Shown: one piece after another, positions 1-8,957 of the stretch | Position numbering within the stretch: position 1 is the first letter of the stretch | Layout: each line of letters opens with the position of its first letter | NCBI GenBank assembly: GCA_947461435.1 | Contig: CANHLE010000027.1 | Coordinates: 1-36,302 of the forward strand | Length of the DNA stretch: 36,302 nucleotides | Reading direction: 5' to 3' | Origin: Paracoccaceae bacterium | Lineage (GTDB): Bacteria > Pseudomonadota > Alphaproteobacteria > Rhodobacterales > Rhodobacteraceae | Notes under the pieces: model-generated | Seen by the model: only the letters and a program-made list of their open reading frames with translations | Database searches by the model: none | Told to the model about the DNA's origin: nothing | Position numbers and translations under genes: made by a program

Positions 1-756
1 GAGGTGATCTTGCGCGAGGGTCCGGACACCGTTGGTGCCATCATCCTTGAACCCGTAACGGCTGGCGGCGGCGTGATCGTTCCGCCCCAAGGCTATTGGG
101 AGCGGGTTCAGGAAATCTGCAAGAAGTACAACATTCTGCTGGCGATCGACGAGGTTGTTTGCGGCGTCGGACGTACCGGAACTTGGTTCGGCTATCAGCA
201 TTTTGGCGTTCAGCCTGACTTTGTCACCATGGCCAAAGGCGTTGCTTCTGGCTATGCGGCGATTTCGTGCACCGTGACGACCGAAGCCGTTTTTGACATG
301 TTCAAGGACGATGCTTCTGATCCACTCAGCTATTTCCGCGACATCTCAACCTTTGGGGGGTGCACCTCTGGTCCGGCGGCCGCGCTTGAAAACATGCGCA
401 TCATCGAGGATGAGAACCTTCTCGAAAACACCCTGAAGATGGGTGATCGGGTCGTGTCCAACCTTAATGCGCTGATGGACAAGCACAAGGTGATTGGCGA
501 TGTGCGCGGCAAGGGCCTGTTCTGCGGGGCGGAACTAGTGGCAGACCGCGCAACCAAAGAACCGATGGACGAGAAAAAGGTGGCCGCTGTTGTGGCTGAT
601 TGTAACGCACAAGGCGTGATCATCGGCATGACAAACCGCTCCTTGCCGGGTCTGAACAACACCCTTTGTTTGTCTCCGGCGTTGATCTGTACGGCCGATG
701 ATGTTGACCAGATCACAGGCGCCATTGACCGCGCTCTGACCAAAGTCTTCGGCTGA
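1..756 (+). CDS. tpa: Taurine--pyruvate aminotransferase, 3' part (5' end outside window)
   Basis: Class-III PLP aminotransferase that moves the amino group of taurine to pyruvate, giving sulfoacetaldehyde and L-alanine in the cytoplasm. The reading frame is open from base 1, so only the C-terminal 251 residues are seen; the GTG at position 4 is an internal Val codon. Family signatures visible are LLAIDEVVCGVGRTG (the cofactor-binding Asp is in IDEV), the PLP-lysine segment TMAKGVASGYAAIS and the G-hT-G-type stretch DISTFGGCTSG. Assignment to Tpa instead of a generic omega-transaminase rests on overall likeness and on the tauR-xsc genes immediately downstream. It is separated from tauR by a strong terminator. 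Confidence is high for family and good for substrate. Confidence 0.9.
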   Translation, partial: EVILREGPDTVGAIILEPVTAGGGVIVPPQGYWERVQEICKKYNILLAIDEVVCGVGRTGTWFGYQHFGVQPDFVTMAKGVASGYAAISCTVTTEAVFDMFKDDASDPLSYFRDISTFGGCTSGPAAALENMRIIEDENLLENTLKMGDRVVSNLNALMDKHKVIGDVRGKGLFCGAELVADRATKEPMDEKKVAAVVADCNAQGVIIGMTNRSLPGLNNTLCLSPALICTADDVDQITGAIDRALTKVFG

Positions 757-777
757 TCAGCAATCCAATTGCAAAGG

Positions 778-811
778 CGCCCCGTCTTCCTTGTGAAGGC
801 GGGGCGTTTTT
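778..811 (+). terminator. Rho-independent terminator after tpa
   Basis: A 12-bp stem (778-789 with 795-806, one G-U pair) with a 5-nt loop is followed by five T residues (807-811). It lies 21 bases after the tpa stop codon and isolates the transaminase transcript from tauR. Confidence 0.9.
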
Positions 812-852
812 CATAAGCGATCCCCTTGACTTCTGCCCGCTGACTTCCACTG

Positions 853-883
853 ATAAGTCCAGATTTCCCGAGGATGAGGCCAG
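853..883 (-). promoter_or_regulatory. Candidate TauR operator in front of tauR
   Basis: ATAAGTCCAG at 853-862 is the reverse complement of CTGGACTTAT. This is a 9/10 match to CTGGAC(T/C)TAA, the direct-repeat half-site reported for Rhodobacter capsulatus TauR, quoted from memory. A weaker second half (ATGAGGCCAG, 874-883, about 7/10) follows 21 bp later and runs up to the start codon. Placement suggests autoregulation of tauR. The second half is marginal. Confidence 0.4.
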
Positions 884-884
884 A

Positions 885-2351
885 ATGTCAATCCACGCCG
901 AATCTTTCATCCTTCCCCCCACCGGGCGCGGCACCTTGCAACAGCGTATCCGGCAAATGGTGACCGAAGGCATCCTGTCGGGCCGGTTTCGACCGGGTCA
1001 GAAAATGCCATCGTCGCGCGGATTGGCCGAACATCTGGGCATCAGCCGGATCACGGTCACTTTGGCCTATGCCGAATTGGTCAGTGCTGACTATCTGATG
1101 GCAAAGGGCCGATCGGGCTATTTCATCTCCGAAAACGCACCGCGTGCGCCGGAACTGCCGGCACGAAGCGCGCGCGCCGAAGGCGCGGCCTTCGCCCGCC
1201 TTGCAGGGGGGCGGTTTACCGGCTTTGCCACCGTGCCCCGGCCCTTGGACTGGGAAAACTACGCCTATCCTTTCATCTATGGTCAGGCCGATGGCAGCCT
1301 GTTTGATCATCAAAACTGGCGTCTTTGCGCCCTGCGAGCCTTGGGACGCAAGGATTTTGCCGCTTTGACCAGCGATATGTATGATCGCGACGACCCTTTG
1401 TTGATTGAATATCTTTTGCGCTCGATTCTCCCTCGTCGGGGCATCGCGGCGCGTGAAGACGAGGTGCTTTTGACCATGGGCGCGCAGAATGCGCTTTGGA
1501 TCACCGTTGCCGCTCTCTTGGGCCCGGGGCGGCGCGCGGCTGTTGAAAACCCCGGGTATTCGGGTTTGCGCGGCCTGTTGGACCCGTCGGGCACCGAGGC
1601 GGTTTCGGTGGATGTCGACGCCGATGGCTTGCCGCCGGACCGCCTGCCAAAGGGGGTGGACGTGGTCTATACGACGGCATCGCATCAATGCCCCACGAAT
1701 GCCACCATGCCTTTGGAGCGCCGCATCGCCCTGCTTGAAGCGGCAGGACGCGAAGGGTTTGTGATCGTCGAAGATGATTACGAATTCGAGATGAGCTTTC
1801 TCAAGCCCGTTTCTCCCGCGCTCAAATCTTTGGATACCGAAGGGCGTGTGGTTTATGCAGGCTCTTTTTCCAAATCCGTTTTTCCGGGGATGCGTTTGGG
1901 ATATCTGGTCGGGCCGCCCTCTTTTATCCGCGAGGCGCGGGCGCTGCGGTTGATGATGCTGCGTCATCCGCCGGGGCATATTCAGCGGACCGTGGCCTAT
2001 TTTCTGTCTTTGGGACATTATGACGCCCTGATCAACCGAATGAGAAATGCCTATCGCCGCCGCCGTCAGGTCATGGACGAGGCGATCCGCGAGCATGGAC
2101 TGACGGTGGCCGGTCAAGGTGGCTTTGGGGGCTCGTCCTTTTGGATGAAGGCCCCGGAAATGGTTGATACGGATGTCTTGGCCGTCCGCCTGCGCGAAGA
2201 AGGGGTTTTGATTGAACCCGGCCGTGCCTTCTTTGATCCCAAGAATGCCCCGCGAAACTATTATCGACTGGGCTATTCCTCGATTGCCCATGCAAAGATA
2301 CCCGAAGGTATTTCGCGTATTGCCCGGGCGATCCGACTGGGGCACGGCTAA
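885..2351 (+). CDS. tauR: TauR, MocR-subfamily (GntR/aminotransferase) regulator of taurine genes
   Basis: A 488-residue regulator with an N-terminal GntR winged helix (about residues 14-82, including SSRGLAEHLGISRITV) joined by a linker to a class-I aminotransferase-like domain (about 120-485). The PLP-binding lysine is K330 in AGSFSKSVFPGMRLGY, and VEDDYE near 295-300 supplies the pyridine-nitrogen Asp. MocR proteins of this type activate tpa and xsc when taurine is present. The ATG at 885 follows the purine-rich AGGATGAGG at 871-879. It sits between tpa and xsc on the same strand, and half-sites resembling its operator precede both tauR and xsc. A long reading frame on the opposite strand is a codon-bias shadow. 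Confidence 0.9.
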   Translation: MSIHAESFILPPTGRGTLQQRIRQMVTEGILSGRFRPGQKMPSSRGLAEHLGISRITVTLAYAELVSADYLMAKGRSGYFISENAPRAPELPARSARAEGAAFARLAGGRFTGFATVPRPLDWENYAYPFIYGQADGSLFDHQNWRLCALRALGRKDFAALTSDMYDRDDPLLIEYLLRSILPRRGIAAREDEVLLTMGAQNALWITVAALLGPGRRAAVENPGYSGLRGLLDPSGTEAVSVDVDADGLPPDRLPKGVDVVYTTASHQCPTNATMPLERRIALLEAAGREGFVIVEDDYEFEMSFLKPVSPALKSLDTEGRVVYAGSFSKSVFPGMRLGYLVGPPSFIREARALRLMMLRHPPGHIQRTVAYFLSLGHYDALINRMRNAYRRRRQVMDEAIREHGLTVAGQGGFGGSSFWMKAPEMVDTDVLAVRLREEGVLIEPGRAFFDPKNAPRNYYRLGYSSIAHAKIPEGISRIARAIRLGHG

Positions 2352-2469
2352 AGCAGTCCTTGGCCCCTCAACCCTAACGCGTTGTAAACCCCCGAAAACC
2401 CAAGGCCTGTTGCTGCAATTTTGCGCCGCATTCCCTTCAACCGGCGCCGCCCTGTCACCCTTGGGCTCA

Positions 2470-2502
2470 CTGGTCTTATGACGGCCCTGCCACTGGCCCT
2501 AA
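2470..2502 (+). promoter_or_regulatory. Candidate TauR operator (direct repeat) in front of xsc
   Basis: CTGGTCTTAT (2470-2479) and CTGGCCCTAA (2493-2502) form a direct repeat with 23-bp start-to-start spacing, about two helical turns. Each resembles the TauR half-site CTGGAC(T/C)TAA (8/10 and 9/10). The element lies 56-88 bp before the xsc start, a suitable place for an activator. Confidence 0.5.
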
Positions 2503-2557
2503 GGCGGCACCCGTGCCAAGGGTAGAACCCAGACAACACGTTGATGGAGATACGCCC

Positions 2558-4330
2558 ATGAAAATGACCACCGAAGAAGCCTTTGTCAAAGTTCTGCAAA
2601 TGCACGGCATTGAACATGCCTTTGGCATCATCGGATCGGCTTTCATGCCCATATCGGATCTGTTCCCCAAGGCAGGCATCACCTTTTGGGACTGCGCCCA
2701 TGAAGGTTCGGGCGGAATGATGGCAGATGGTTACACCCGCGCTTCTGGCAAGATGTCGATGATGATTGCCCAAAATGGCCCCGGGATCACCAATTTTGTG
2801 ACCGCTGTGAAAACGGCCTATTGGAACCACACCCCTTTGTTGTTGGTAACGCCCCAGGCGGCGAACAAAACCATCGGCATGGGCGGGTTCCAAGAGGTTG
2901 AACAGATGGCCCTGTTCAAGGACATGGTCGCCTATCAAGAAGAAGTGCGCGACCCTTCCCGCGTGGCAGAAGTGCTGAACCGTGTCATCATCAACGCCCG
3001 CCGCGCCAGCGCACCGGCGCAGATCAACATGCCGCGCGATTATTGGACTCAGGTGATCGACATTGATCTGCCAGCCATCGTGGAATTCGAACGCCCCTCT
3101 GGCGGCGAAGAGGCCATTGCCGCGGCCGCGGATTTGCTGTCTTCGGCAAAATTCCCTGTGATCTTGAATGGCGCAGGCGTTGTGATTGGCGGGGCGATTC
3201 CGGCATCGATGCGTCTGGCCGAACGTTTGGATGCACCGGTTTGCGTCGGATACCAACACAACGACGCTTTTCCCGGCAGTCACCCGCTGTTTGCCGGACC
3301 CCTTGGATACAACGGATCCAAAGCCGGGATGGAACTGATTTCGCAGGCCGATGTCGTTCTATGTCTCGGCACCCGCTTGAACCCATTTTCCACGCTGCCG
3401 GGCTACGGGCTCGATTATTGGCCCAAGACAGCCAAAATCATTCAGGTCGACATGAACCCCGATCGGATTGGCCTGACGAAGAAAGTGACCGTCGGCATCG
3501 TGGGTGATGCCAAAAAAGTGGCCGAGGCGCTGTTGGCCAAACTGTCCAGGACGGCAGGTGATGCGGGCCGTGCCGATCGCAAGGCCAAGATTGCGCAGAC
3601 AAAATCGGCTTGGGCACAGCAGCTTTCATCGATGGACCACGAAGACGACGATGTGGGCACCACCTGGAACCAGCGCGCCCGCGCCGACAAACCCGACTGG
3701 ATGAGCCCGCGCATGGCTTGGCGCGCCATTCAATCGGCCTTGCCGAAAGAGGCGATAATTTCTTCCGATATCGGCAATAACTGCGCGATCGGCAATGCGT
3801 ACCCAACCTTTGAACAGGGCCGCAAATACCTTGCCCCGGGTCTGTTTGGCCCCTGCGGCTATGGATTGCCGGCAGTCGTCGGGGCAAAAATCGGTTGCCC
3901 GGATATTCCGGTCGTCGGATTTTCTGGCGATGGTGCGTTTGGCATTGCTGTGACCGAACTGACGGCGATCGGGCGCGGTGAATGGCCCGCGATCACGCAG
4001 GTTGTGTTCCGGAACTATCAGTGGGGCGCGGAAAAGCGCAATTCGACCCTGTGGTATGATGATAACTTTGTCGGCACCGAACTCGACGAAAAGGTCTCTT
4101 ATGCCGGGATTGCAAAGGCCTGCGGTCTCAAAGGCGTGGTCGCGCGGACGATGGAAGACCTGCGCGATGCGCTAACTCAAGCCATTGCGGACCAAAAGGC
4201 TGGCACCACGACCTTGATCGAAGCCATGATCAACCAGGAACTTGGAGAGCCTTTCCGCCGCGACGCGATGAAAAAGCCCGTGTCCGTGGCGGGCATTTCT
4301 GCCGCTGACATGCGCCCTCAATTGGTATGA
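2558..4330 (+). CDS. xsc: Sulfoacetaldehyde acetyltransferase
   Basis: ThDP- and Mg-dependent enzyme that splits sulfoacetaldehyde with phosphate into acetyl phosphate and sulfite (EC 2.3.3.15), the central desulfonation step of C2-sulfonates. The protein is 590 residues, the usual length for Xsc. It has the three-domain ThDP architecture: the pyrimidine-domain glutamate is E49 in CAHEGSGGMMADGYTR, and the diphosphate motif starts GDGAFG near residue 457 and ends at the Asn in VVFRN about 27 residues later. The ATG at 2558 is preferred over one 45 bases upstream because TGGAGA lies 10 bases ahead of it and family members begin with MKMTTEEA-like sequence. The stop codon overlaps the next gene (ATGA), so the genes are translationally coupled. 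Confidence 0.96.
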   Translation: MKMTTEEAFVKVLQMHGIEHAFGIIGSAFMPISDLFPKAGITFWDCAHEGSGGMMADGYTRASGKMSMMIAQNGPGITNFVTAVKTAYWNHTPLLLVTPQAANKTIGMGGFQEVEQMALFKDMVAYQEEVRDPSRVAEVLNRVIINARRASAPAQINMPRDYWTQVIDIDLPAIVEFERPSGGEEAIAAAADLLSSAKFPVILNGAGVVIGGAIPASMRLAERLDAPVCVGYQHNDAFPGSHPLFAGPLGYNGSKAGMELISQADVVLCLGTRLNPFSTLPGYGLDYWPKTAKIIQVDMNPDRIGLTKKVTVGIVGDAKKVAEALLAKLSRTAGDAGRADRKAKIAQTKSAWAQQLSSMDHEDDDVGTTWNQRARADKPDWMSPRMAWRAIQSALPKEAIISSDIGNNCAIGNAYPTFEQGRKYLAPGLFGPCGYGLPAVVGAKIGCPDIPVVGFSGDGAFGIAVTELTAIGRGEWPAITQVVFRNYQWGAEKRNSTLWYDDNFVGTELDEKVSYAGIAKACGLKGVVARTMEDLRDALTQAIADQKAGTTTLIEAMINQELGEPFRRDAMKKPVSVAGISAADMRPQLV

Positions 4331-5073
4331 CGCTGCCCTTTGATCTGGGACTTGGCGCTGCGGCCTATTTGGCCGCAGCCGTTTTGATTGCGGCCTTTGT
4401 GCGGGGCTATTCCGGCTTTGGCTTTTCCGCGCTTGTGATCGCCGCCTCTGCGCTGGTCACAAATCCGCTGAATTTCACCGCTGTCGTGATCATCTGCGAA
4501 GCGGTGATGACCCTGCAAGCTTGGAGTGGTCTGTCGCGCGACGTCGATTGGCGGCGTGTTGGGTTTTTGATGATCGGCGCTGCGGTGGGCATGCCTCTGG
4601 GCCTTTGGGCACTGGGATCGATCTCCGAAGATGCCGCACGGGCGGCCATATCAGGCTACATTCTGCTTATGTGCTTGATTTTGCTGGCCGGTTGGCAAAT
4701 GAAGGCCGAAGCGGGTTCAACGGCAACCCTTGGCGTCGGGTTCATTTCGGGTTTGGCCAATGCACCGGGGATGGGCGGTCTTCCGGTGGCCGCTTTTTTT
4801 GCGGCACAGCCGATGGCCGCCAATGTGTTTCGGGCCACCTTGGTCGCATACTTTCCGATTTTGGATATCTATTCGGGTCCGCTGTACTGGTACAGCGGCA
4901 TGATTTCCTGGGATACGCTCTGGGCCAGCTTGATGACCTTGCCCATGGTCTTCTTGGGCAATTGGTTGGGGGGGCGGCATTTTTTCAACACCGATCCGCA
5001 AGATTTCCGTAAATTTGCCATTGGATTGTTGGCTTTGCTGGCGCTGATGGGGCTGGGCAAGGCGGTGCTGTAG
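4327..5073 (+). CDS. tauE: TauE/SafE-family sulfite exporter
   Basis: A 248-residue hydrophobic protein with about 7-8 membrane segments and the internal duplication typical of the TauE/SafE family: a glycine-rich motif in the first half (RGYSGFGFSALV, about residue 26) is echoed in the second (NAPGMGGLPVAAF, about residue 145). In C2-sulfonate operons such proteins are proposed to export the sulfite made by Xsc across the inner membrane. Its start overlaps the xsc stop by 4 bases and the next ATG follows its stop directly. With soeABC in the same operon, sulfite has two possible fates here, export or oxidation. The exact ion carried is inferred from context. Confidence 0.85.
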   Translation: MTLPFDLGLGAAAYLAAAVLIAAFVRGYSGFGFSALVIAASALVTNPLNFTAVVIICEAVMTLQAWSGLSRDVDWRRVGFLMIGAAVGMPLGLWALGSISEDAARAAISGYILLMCLILLAGWQMKAEAGSTATLGVGFISGLANAPGMGGLPVAAFFAAQPMAANVFRATLVAYFPILDIYSGPLYWYSGMISWDTLWASLMTLPMVFLGNWLGGRHFFNTDPQDFRKFAIGLLALLALMGLGKAVL

Positions 5074-6168
5074 ATGCTGCTGGTGGTCAATGCAGGATCC
5101 TCGTCGATAAAGCTTGCGGTGTTTGACGAAACCCTGCGGCAGGTGGCTCAGGCAAGGGCGGAACGGATCGGATCGGGGGGGCCGCACAGCCATCTTGAGG
5201 CGTTGCAGCAGGCCTTGGATCAGATGGACATGCCTTTGTCGTCGCTTCGCGGGGCTGCGCACCGGGTCGTTCATGGCGGATCGTATCTGACGTCGGCGTG
5301 CCACATCACCGATGCGACTGTTTCTGCGATCCGCGCTTGTGTCCCGCTTGCGCCCTTGCATAACCCTGCAAACCTGATGGGGATCGAGGCGATTGCATCG
5401 CTTTGTCCCGATTTGCCGCAATATGCCAGTTTTGACACTGCGTTTCACGCCACCAACCCGGCTGTCGCCACAACCTATGCCCTGCCAAAATCTGCGCGCG
5501 ACATGGGTCTGCGCCGCTATGGCTTTCATGGGCTGTCCTATGCCGCGTTAGTTCGAAAAGTACAAGAAAACGGCAGTTATCCCCAGCCAAATCGCCTGCT
5601 TGCGTTGCATTTGGGAAATGGCGCATCGCTTTGCGCCATTCACGAAGGGCGTTCGGTGGCCACAACCATGGGCTATTCGCCGCTGGATGGCCTGACCATG
5701 GGAACACGGGCAGGCAACATCGATGGCAACGCTGTGTTGAAATTGGCCGAAGAGTTGGGCATCGACGGCGCGGCGCGACTTTTGAATCAGGGCAGCGGTT
5801 TGCTTGGGCTCGGCGGGGCAGCCGACATGCGCAGCCTTCACGCCGCCGCTACGCCAGAGGCCACCTTTGCCTTGGATCATTTCTGCTATTGGGTCGTCCG
5901 TCATGCCGGCTCGATGATTGCTGCCATGGGCGGGGCCGACGCCTTGGCCTTTACCGGCGGTATTGGCGAGAATGACATGGTCTTGCGTGCGAAAATCGTG
6001 GCCGGGCTTGGCTTTCTTGGTGCCCGCATCGACCCGCACGCCAATGCGCAGAACCGATCAATCCTTCAGGATACACATTCAAATGTCGCGATCTGGACAG
6101 TTCCCGCCGAGGAAGAACGTCAGATTGCCACCGAGGCCATGCAGATCATGGCAGGAGAGCGCGGATGA
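5074..6168 (+). CDS. ackA: Acetate kinase
   Basis: ASKHA-fold kinase that converts acetyl phosphate and ADP to acetate and ATP, here placed to use the acetyl phosphate made by Xsc. At 364 residues it is shorter than the roughly 400 of most AckA proteins. Motifs in order are VNAGSSSIK (Asn6), HRVVHGG, FDTAFH (catalytic Asp), RRYGFHG, HLGNGAS, TMGTRAGNIDG, FTGGIGEN and the C-terminal VPAEEER metal-ligand segment. The fourth motif usually reads GTR-x-GD-x-D, and the first Asp is Asn here. ATG directly abuts the tauE stop, and the stop overlaps soeA. No phosphotransacetylase is present in the window, so the Xsc product is most simply cashed as ATP plus acetate. Confidence 0.93.
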   Translation: MLLVVNAGSSSIKLAVFDETLRQVAQARAERIGSGGPHSHLEALQQALDQMDMPLSSLRGAAHRVVHGGSYLTSACHITDATVSAIRACVPLAPLHNPANLMGIEAIASLCPDLPQYASFDTAFHATNPAVATTYALPKSARDMGLRRYGFHGLSYAALVRKVQENGSYPQPNRLLALHLGNGASLCAIHEGRSVATTMGYSPLDGLTMGTRAGNIDGNAVLKLAEELGIDGAARLLNQGSGLLGLGGAADMRSLHAAATPEATFALDHFCYWVVRHAGSMIAAMGGADALAFTGGIGENDMVLRAKIVAGLGFLGARIDPHANAQNRSILQDTHSNVAIWTVPAEEERQIATEAMQIMAGERG

Positions 6169-8957
6169 ACCAGCCCCGGATCGACCTTTCCCCCCATGTA
6201 TCGGATGAGATCCGCAAGACCACCTGCTACATGTGCGCGTGCCGCTGCGGGATCGACGTACACCTGACCTCCGGCAAAGTAACTTACATCGAAGGCAACA
6301 AAGACCACCCGGTGAACAAAGGTGTTCTTTGCGCCAAAGGGGCTTCAGGGATCATGCAGGTCACCGCGCCCAGCCGTTTGCGCGCGCCCTTGCGGCGCGT
6401 CGGCCCACGCGGATCCGGCGCGTTTGAGGAGATTTCGTGGGAAGAGGCGCTTGGCCTTGCCACCGCATGGATGAAACCGCTGCGCGAAACGGCGCCAGAA
6501 AAGCTTGCGTTTTTCACGGGGCGCGACCAATCGCAAAGCTTTACCGGTTGGTGGGCACAACAATTTGGCACACCCAATTACGCCGCCCATGGTGGGTTCT
6601 GTTCTGTCAACATGGCGGCGGGCGGAATCTATACCCTTGGCGGTGCCTTTTGGGAATTTGGCCAGCCCGATTGGGACCGCACCAAACTTTTCGTCATGTT
6701 CGGCGTGGCCGAAGACCATGATAGCAACCCCATCAAGATCGGCCTTGGCAAGCTGAAAGAACGCGGCGCCCGTGTTGTGGGGGTCAACCCGATCCGTACC
6801 GGATATAATGCCGTCGCGGATGACTGGTATGGCATCACGCCGGGCACGGACGGTCTTTTGATCTTGTCACTGATCCATTGCTTGCTGGCAGCTGGCAAGA
6901 TCGATCTTGCCTATCTTGCTCGGTTCACCAACGCCCCGCTGCTTGTCAATGAAACCGACGGTCCCGAAAAGGGCCTGATCGTGAAGAATGCCGAAAGCCA
7001 ACCCTTTGTGATCGACAAACGCACGGGCAAGCCCGCCCCATGGGACGGGCAGGGTGTCCAGCCTGATCTGGGAGCGGTCTGGCAGGGTCATCGCACGGTG
7101 TTTCAGCATATGGCCGAACGCTATCTGTCCGCCGATTATGCCCCCGAACAGGTGGCCGAACGCTGCGGTATTTCCGCCAATCGAATTCGTATCCTTGCCG
7201 CCGAACTCGCCCGTGTGGCCTTTGATGAGGCCATTGAAATCGATCAGCCTTGGACTGATTTCCGAGGCGATCTTCATGAAAAGATGACGGGACGGCCCGT
7301 ATCTTTTCATGCCATGCGCGGTATTTCGGCCCATTCCAACGGCTTTCAAACGGCCCGCGCGCTGCATCTTCTGCAGATCGTTCTTGGCACGGTCGAGGTT
7401 CCGGGTGGGTACCGGTTCAAACCGCCCTATCCCAAGCCGGTGGAGGCGCACCCAACCCCGCATTTCGTTTCTGTGCCCGGCAAACCCTTGTCCGGCCCTC
7501 ATCTGGGCTATGTCCGCAGCCCCGAGCAATTGGCACTTCTGCCAGATGGCAGCCCGGCGCGGATTGACAAGGCCTTCAGCTGGGAAAATCCGTTCTCGGC
7601 GCATGGGATGATGCATATGGTCATTCCCAACGCCCATGCGGGCGATCCCTATCGGATCGACACGCTATTCTTGTACATGGCAAACATTGCGTGGAATTCC
7701 TCGATGAACACGGCGCAGGTCATGGCCATGTTGACCGACAAGACTGCAGAGGGCGATTATGTCATCCCTCGTATCATCTATTCCGATGCCTATGCCTCTG
7801 AAATGGTGGCCTATGCCGATCTGATCCTGCCCGATACCACCTATCTGGAACGCCACGATTGCATTTCCCTGCTTGACCGCCCGATATCAGAGCCGGGGGC
7901 GGCAGGGGATTCCATCCGCTGGCCCGTGGTCACGCCGGACCGACCGGGGCATGAAGGGGTGCGCGGATTTCAATCTGTCCTTCTGGATCTGGGCGTGCGT
8001 CTTGGCCTGCCGGGCATGACAAACCCAGACGGCAGCGCCAAGTTCAAGGACTACGCCGATTACATCGTCAATCACATCCGTCGCCCCGGTGTTGGCCCTC
8101 TTATCGGGTTTCGCGGCGCGGGGGGCGATCTTGAAGGACGGGGCGAGGCTAACCCGGATCAGATGCAAGCCTATATCGACAACGGCGGCTTTTATCAGGC
8201 CCACGTCCCGCAAGAAGCGCTGTTCTACAAGCCTTGGAACAAGGCGTATCAAGATTGGGCAGTGGCGACGTCGTTTTATGAATCGCCGCAGCCCTATTTG
8301 TTCAACATCTGGTCCGAACCGATGCGCCGCTTTCAATTGGCGGCCGAAGGCCAAGGGTTCTTGCAGCCCCCAGACCATCTGCGCGCCCAAATCCGCCAGA
8401 CAATGGATCCTCTGCCCATTTGGTACCCCCCCTTCGGTGAGGCGGCAGAGGCAGAATATCCCCTGCACGCGCTGACACAGCGGCCGATGGACATGTACCA
8501 TTCCTGGGGCACGCAGAACGCGTGGCTGCGCCAGATCCGGGGCAAGAATTTCCTTTACGTCCCAACGAAGGTTTGGAAACAACACGGTTTTGACGAGGGC
8601 GACTATGCCCGTGTCACCTCTCCAAATGGGCAAATCGTGGTGCCAGTGGCACATATGGCTGCGCTGAATTCTGAAACGGTCTGGACTTGGAACGCAATCG
8701 GCAAACGCAAGGGCGCTTGGGCGCTGGACGAGGGCGCAACTGAAGCGACCGAGGGCTTTTTGTTGAACCACCTGATATCAGAGCTTTTACCGGAAAAGGG
8801 CGATGGCTTGCGCTATTCCAACTCGGATCCCGTCACGGGGCAGGCCGCGTGGTTCGACCTGCGGGTAAAACTGGAACGGGTCGGAAAGCGTGATCATAGC
8901 GAGCCGGTTTTTGCGCCAGTCTCGCGGCCCGTGCCAAAAGGGGAGGGCCGGACATGA
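6165..8957 (+). CDS. soeA: Sulfite dehydrogenase (quinone) molybdopterin subunit SoeA
   Basis: A 930-residue catalytic subunit of the DMSO-reductase family that oxidises sulfite to sulfate at a bis-MGD molybdenum site. The N-terminal [4Fe-4S] ligands follow C21-x2-C24-x3-C28-x27-C56. The probable molybdenum ligand is C146 in HGGFCSVN. There is no twin-arginine leader before C21, consistent with the cytoplasm-facing enzyme described for Allochromatium and Ruegeria. The following ferredoxin and DmsC/NrfD-type genes give the complete SoeABC set. Within the polysulfide/thiosulfate reductase clade the substrate is hard to read from sequence, but the xsc operon strongly supports sulfite. Starts and stops overlap the neighbours (ATGA at both ends). 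Confidence 0.88.
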   Translation: MNQPRIDLSPHVSDEIRKTTCYMCACRCGIDVHLTSGKVTYIEGNKDHPVNKGVLCAKGASGIMQVTAPSRLRAPLRRVGPRGSGAFEEISWEEALGLATAWMKPLRETAPEKLAFFTGRDQSQSFTGWWAQQFGTPNYAAHGGFCSVNMAAGGIYTLGGAFWEFGQPDWDRTKLFVMFGVAEDHDSNPIKIGLGKLKERGARVVGVNPIRTGYNAVADDWYGITPGTDGLLILSLIHCLLAAGKIDLAYLARFTNAPLLVNETDGPEKGLIVKNAESQPFVIDKRTGKPAPWDGQGVQPDLGAVWQGHRTVFQHMAERYLSADYAPEQVAERCGISANRIRILAAELARVAFDEAIEIDQPWTDFRGDLHEKMTGRPVSFHAMRGISAHSNGFQTARALHLLQIVLGTVEVPGGYRFKPPYPKPVEAHPTPHFVSVPGKPLSGPHLGYVRSPEQLALLPDGSPARIDKAFSWENPFSAHGMMHMVIPNAHAGDPYRIDTLFLYMANIAWNSSMNTAQVMAMLTDKTAEGDYVIPRIIYSDAYASEMVAYADLILPDTTYLERHDCISLLDRPISEPGAAGDSIRWPVVTPDRPGHEGVRGFQSVLLDLGVRLGLPGMTNPDGSAKFKDYADYIVNHIRRPGVGPLIGFRGAGGDLEGRGEANPDQMQAYIDNGGFYQAHVPQEALFYKPWNKAYQDWAVATSFYESPQPYLFNIWSEPMRRFQLAAEGQGFLQPPDHLRAQIRQTMDPLPIWYPPFGEAAEAEYPLHALTQRPMDMYHSWGTQNAWLRQIRGKNFLYVPTKVWKQHGFDEGDYARVTSPNGQIVVPVAHMAALNSETVWTWNAIGKRKGAWALDEGATEATEGFLLNHLISELLPEKGDGLRYSNSDPVTGQAAWFDLRVKLERVGKRDHSEPVFAPVSRPVPKGEGRT

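Noticed and set aside
888-2345. A 485-residue open frame antisense to tauR
   Set aside because: The + strand frame has full MocR motifs; the antisense frame has no family likeness and arises from GC-biased codon use.
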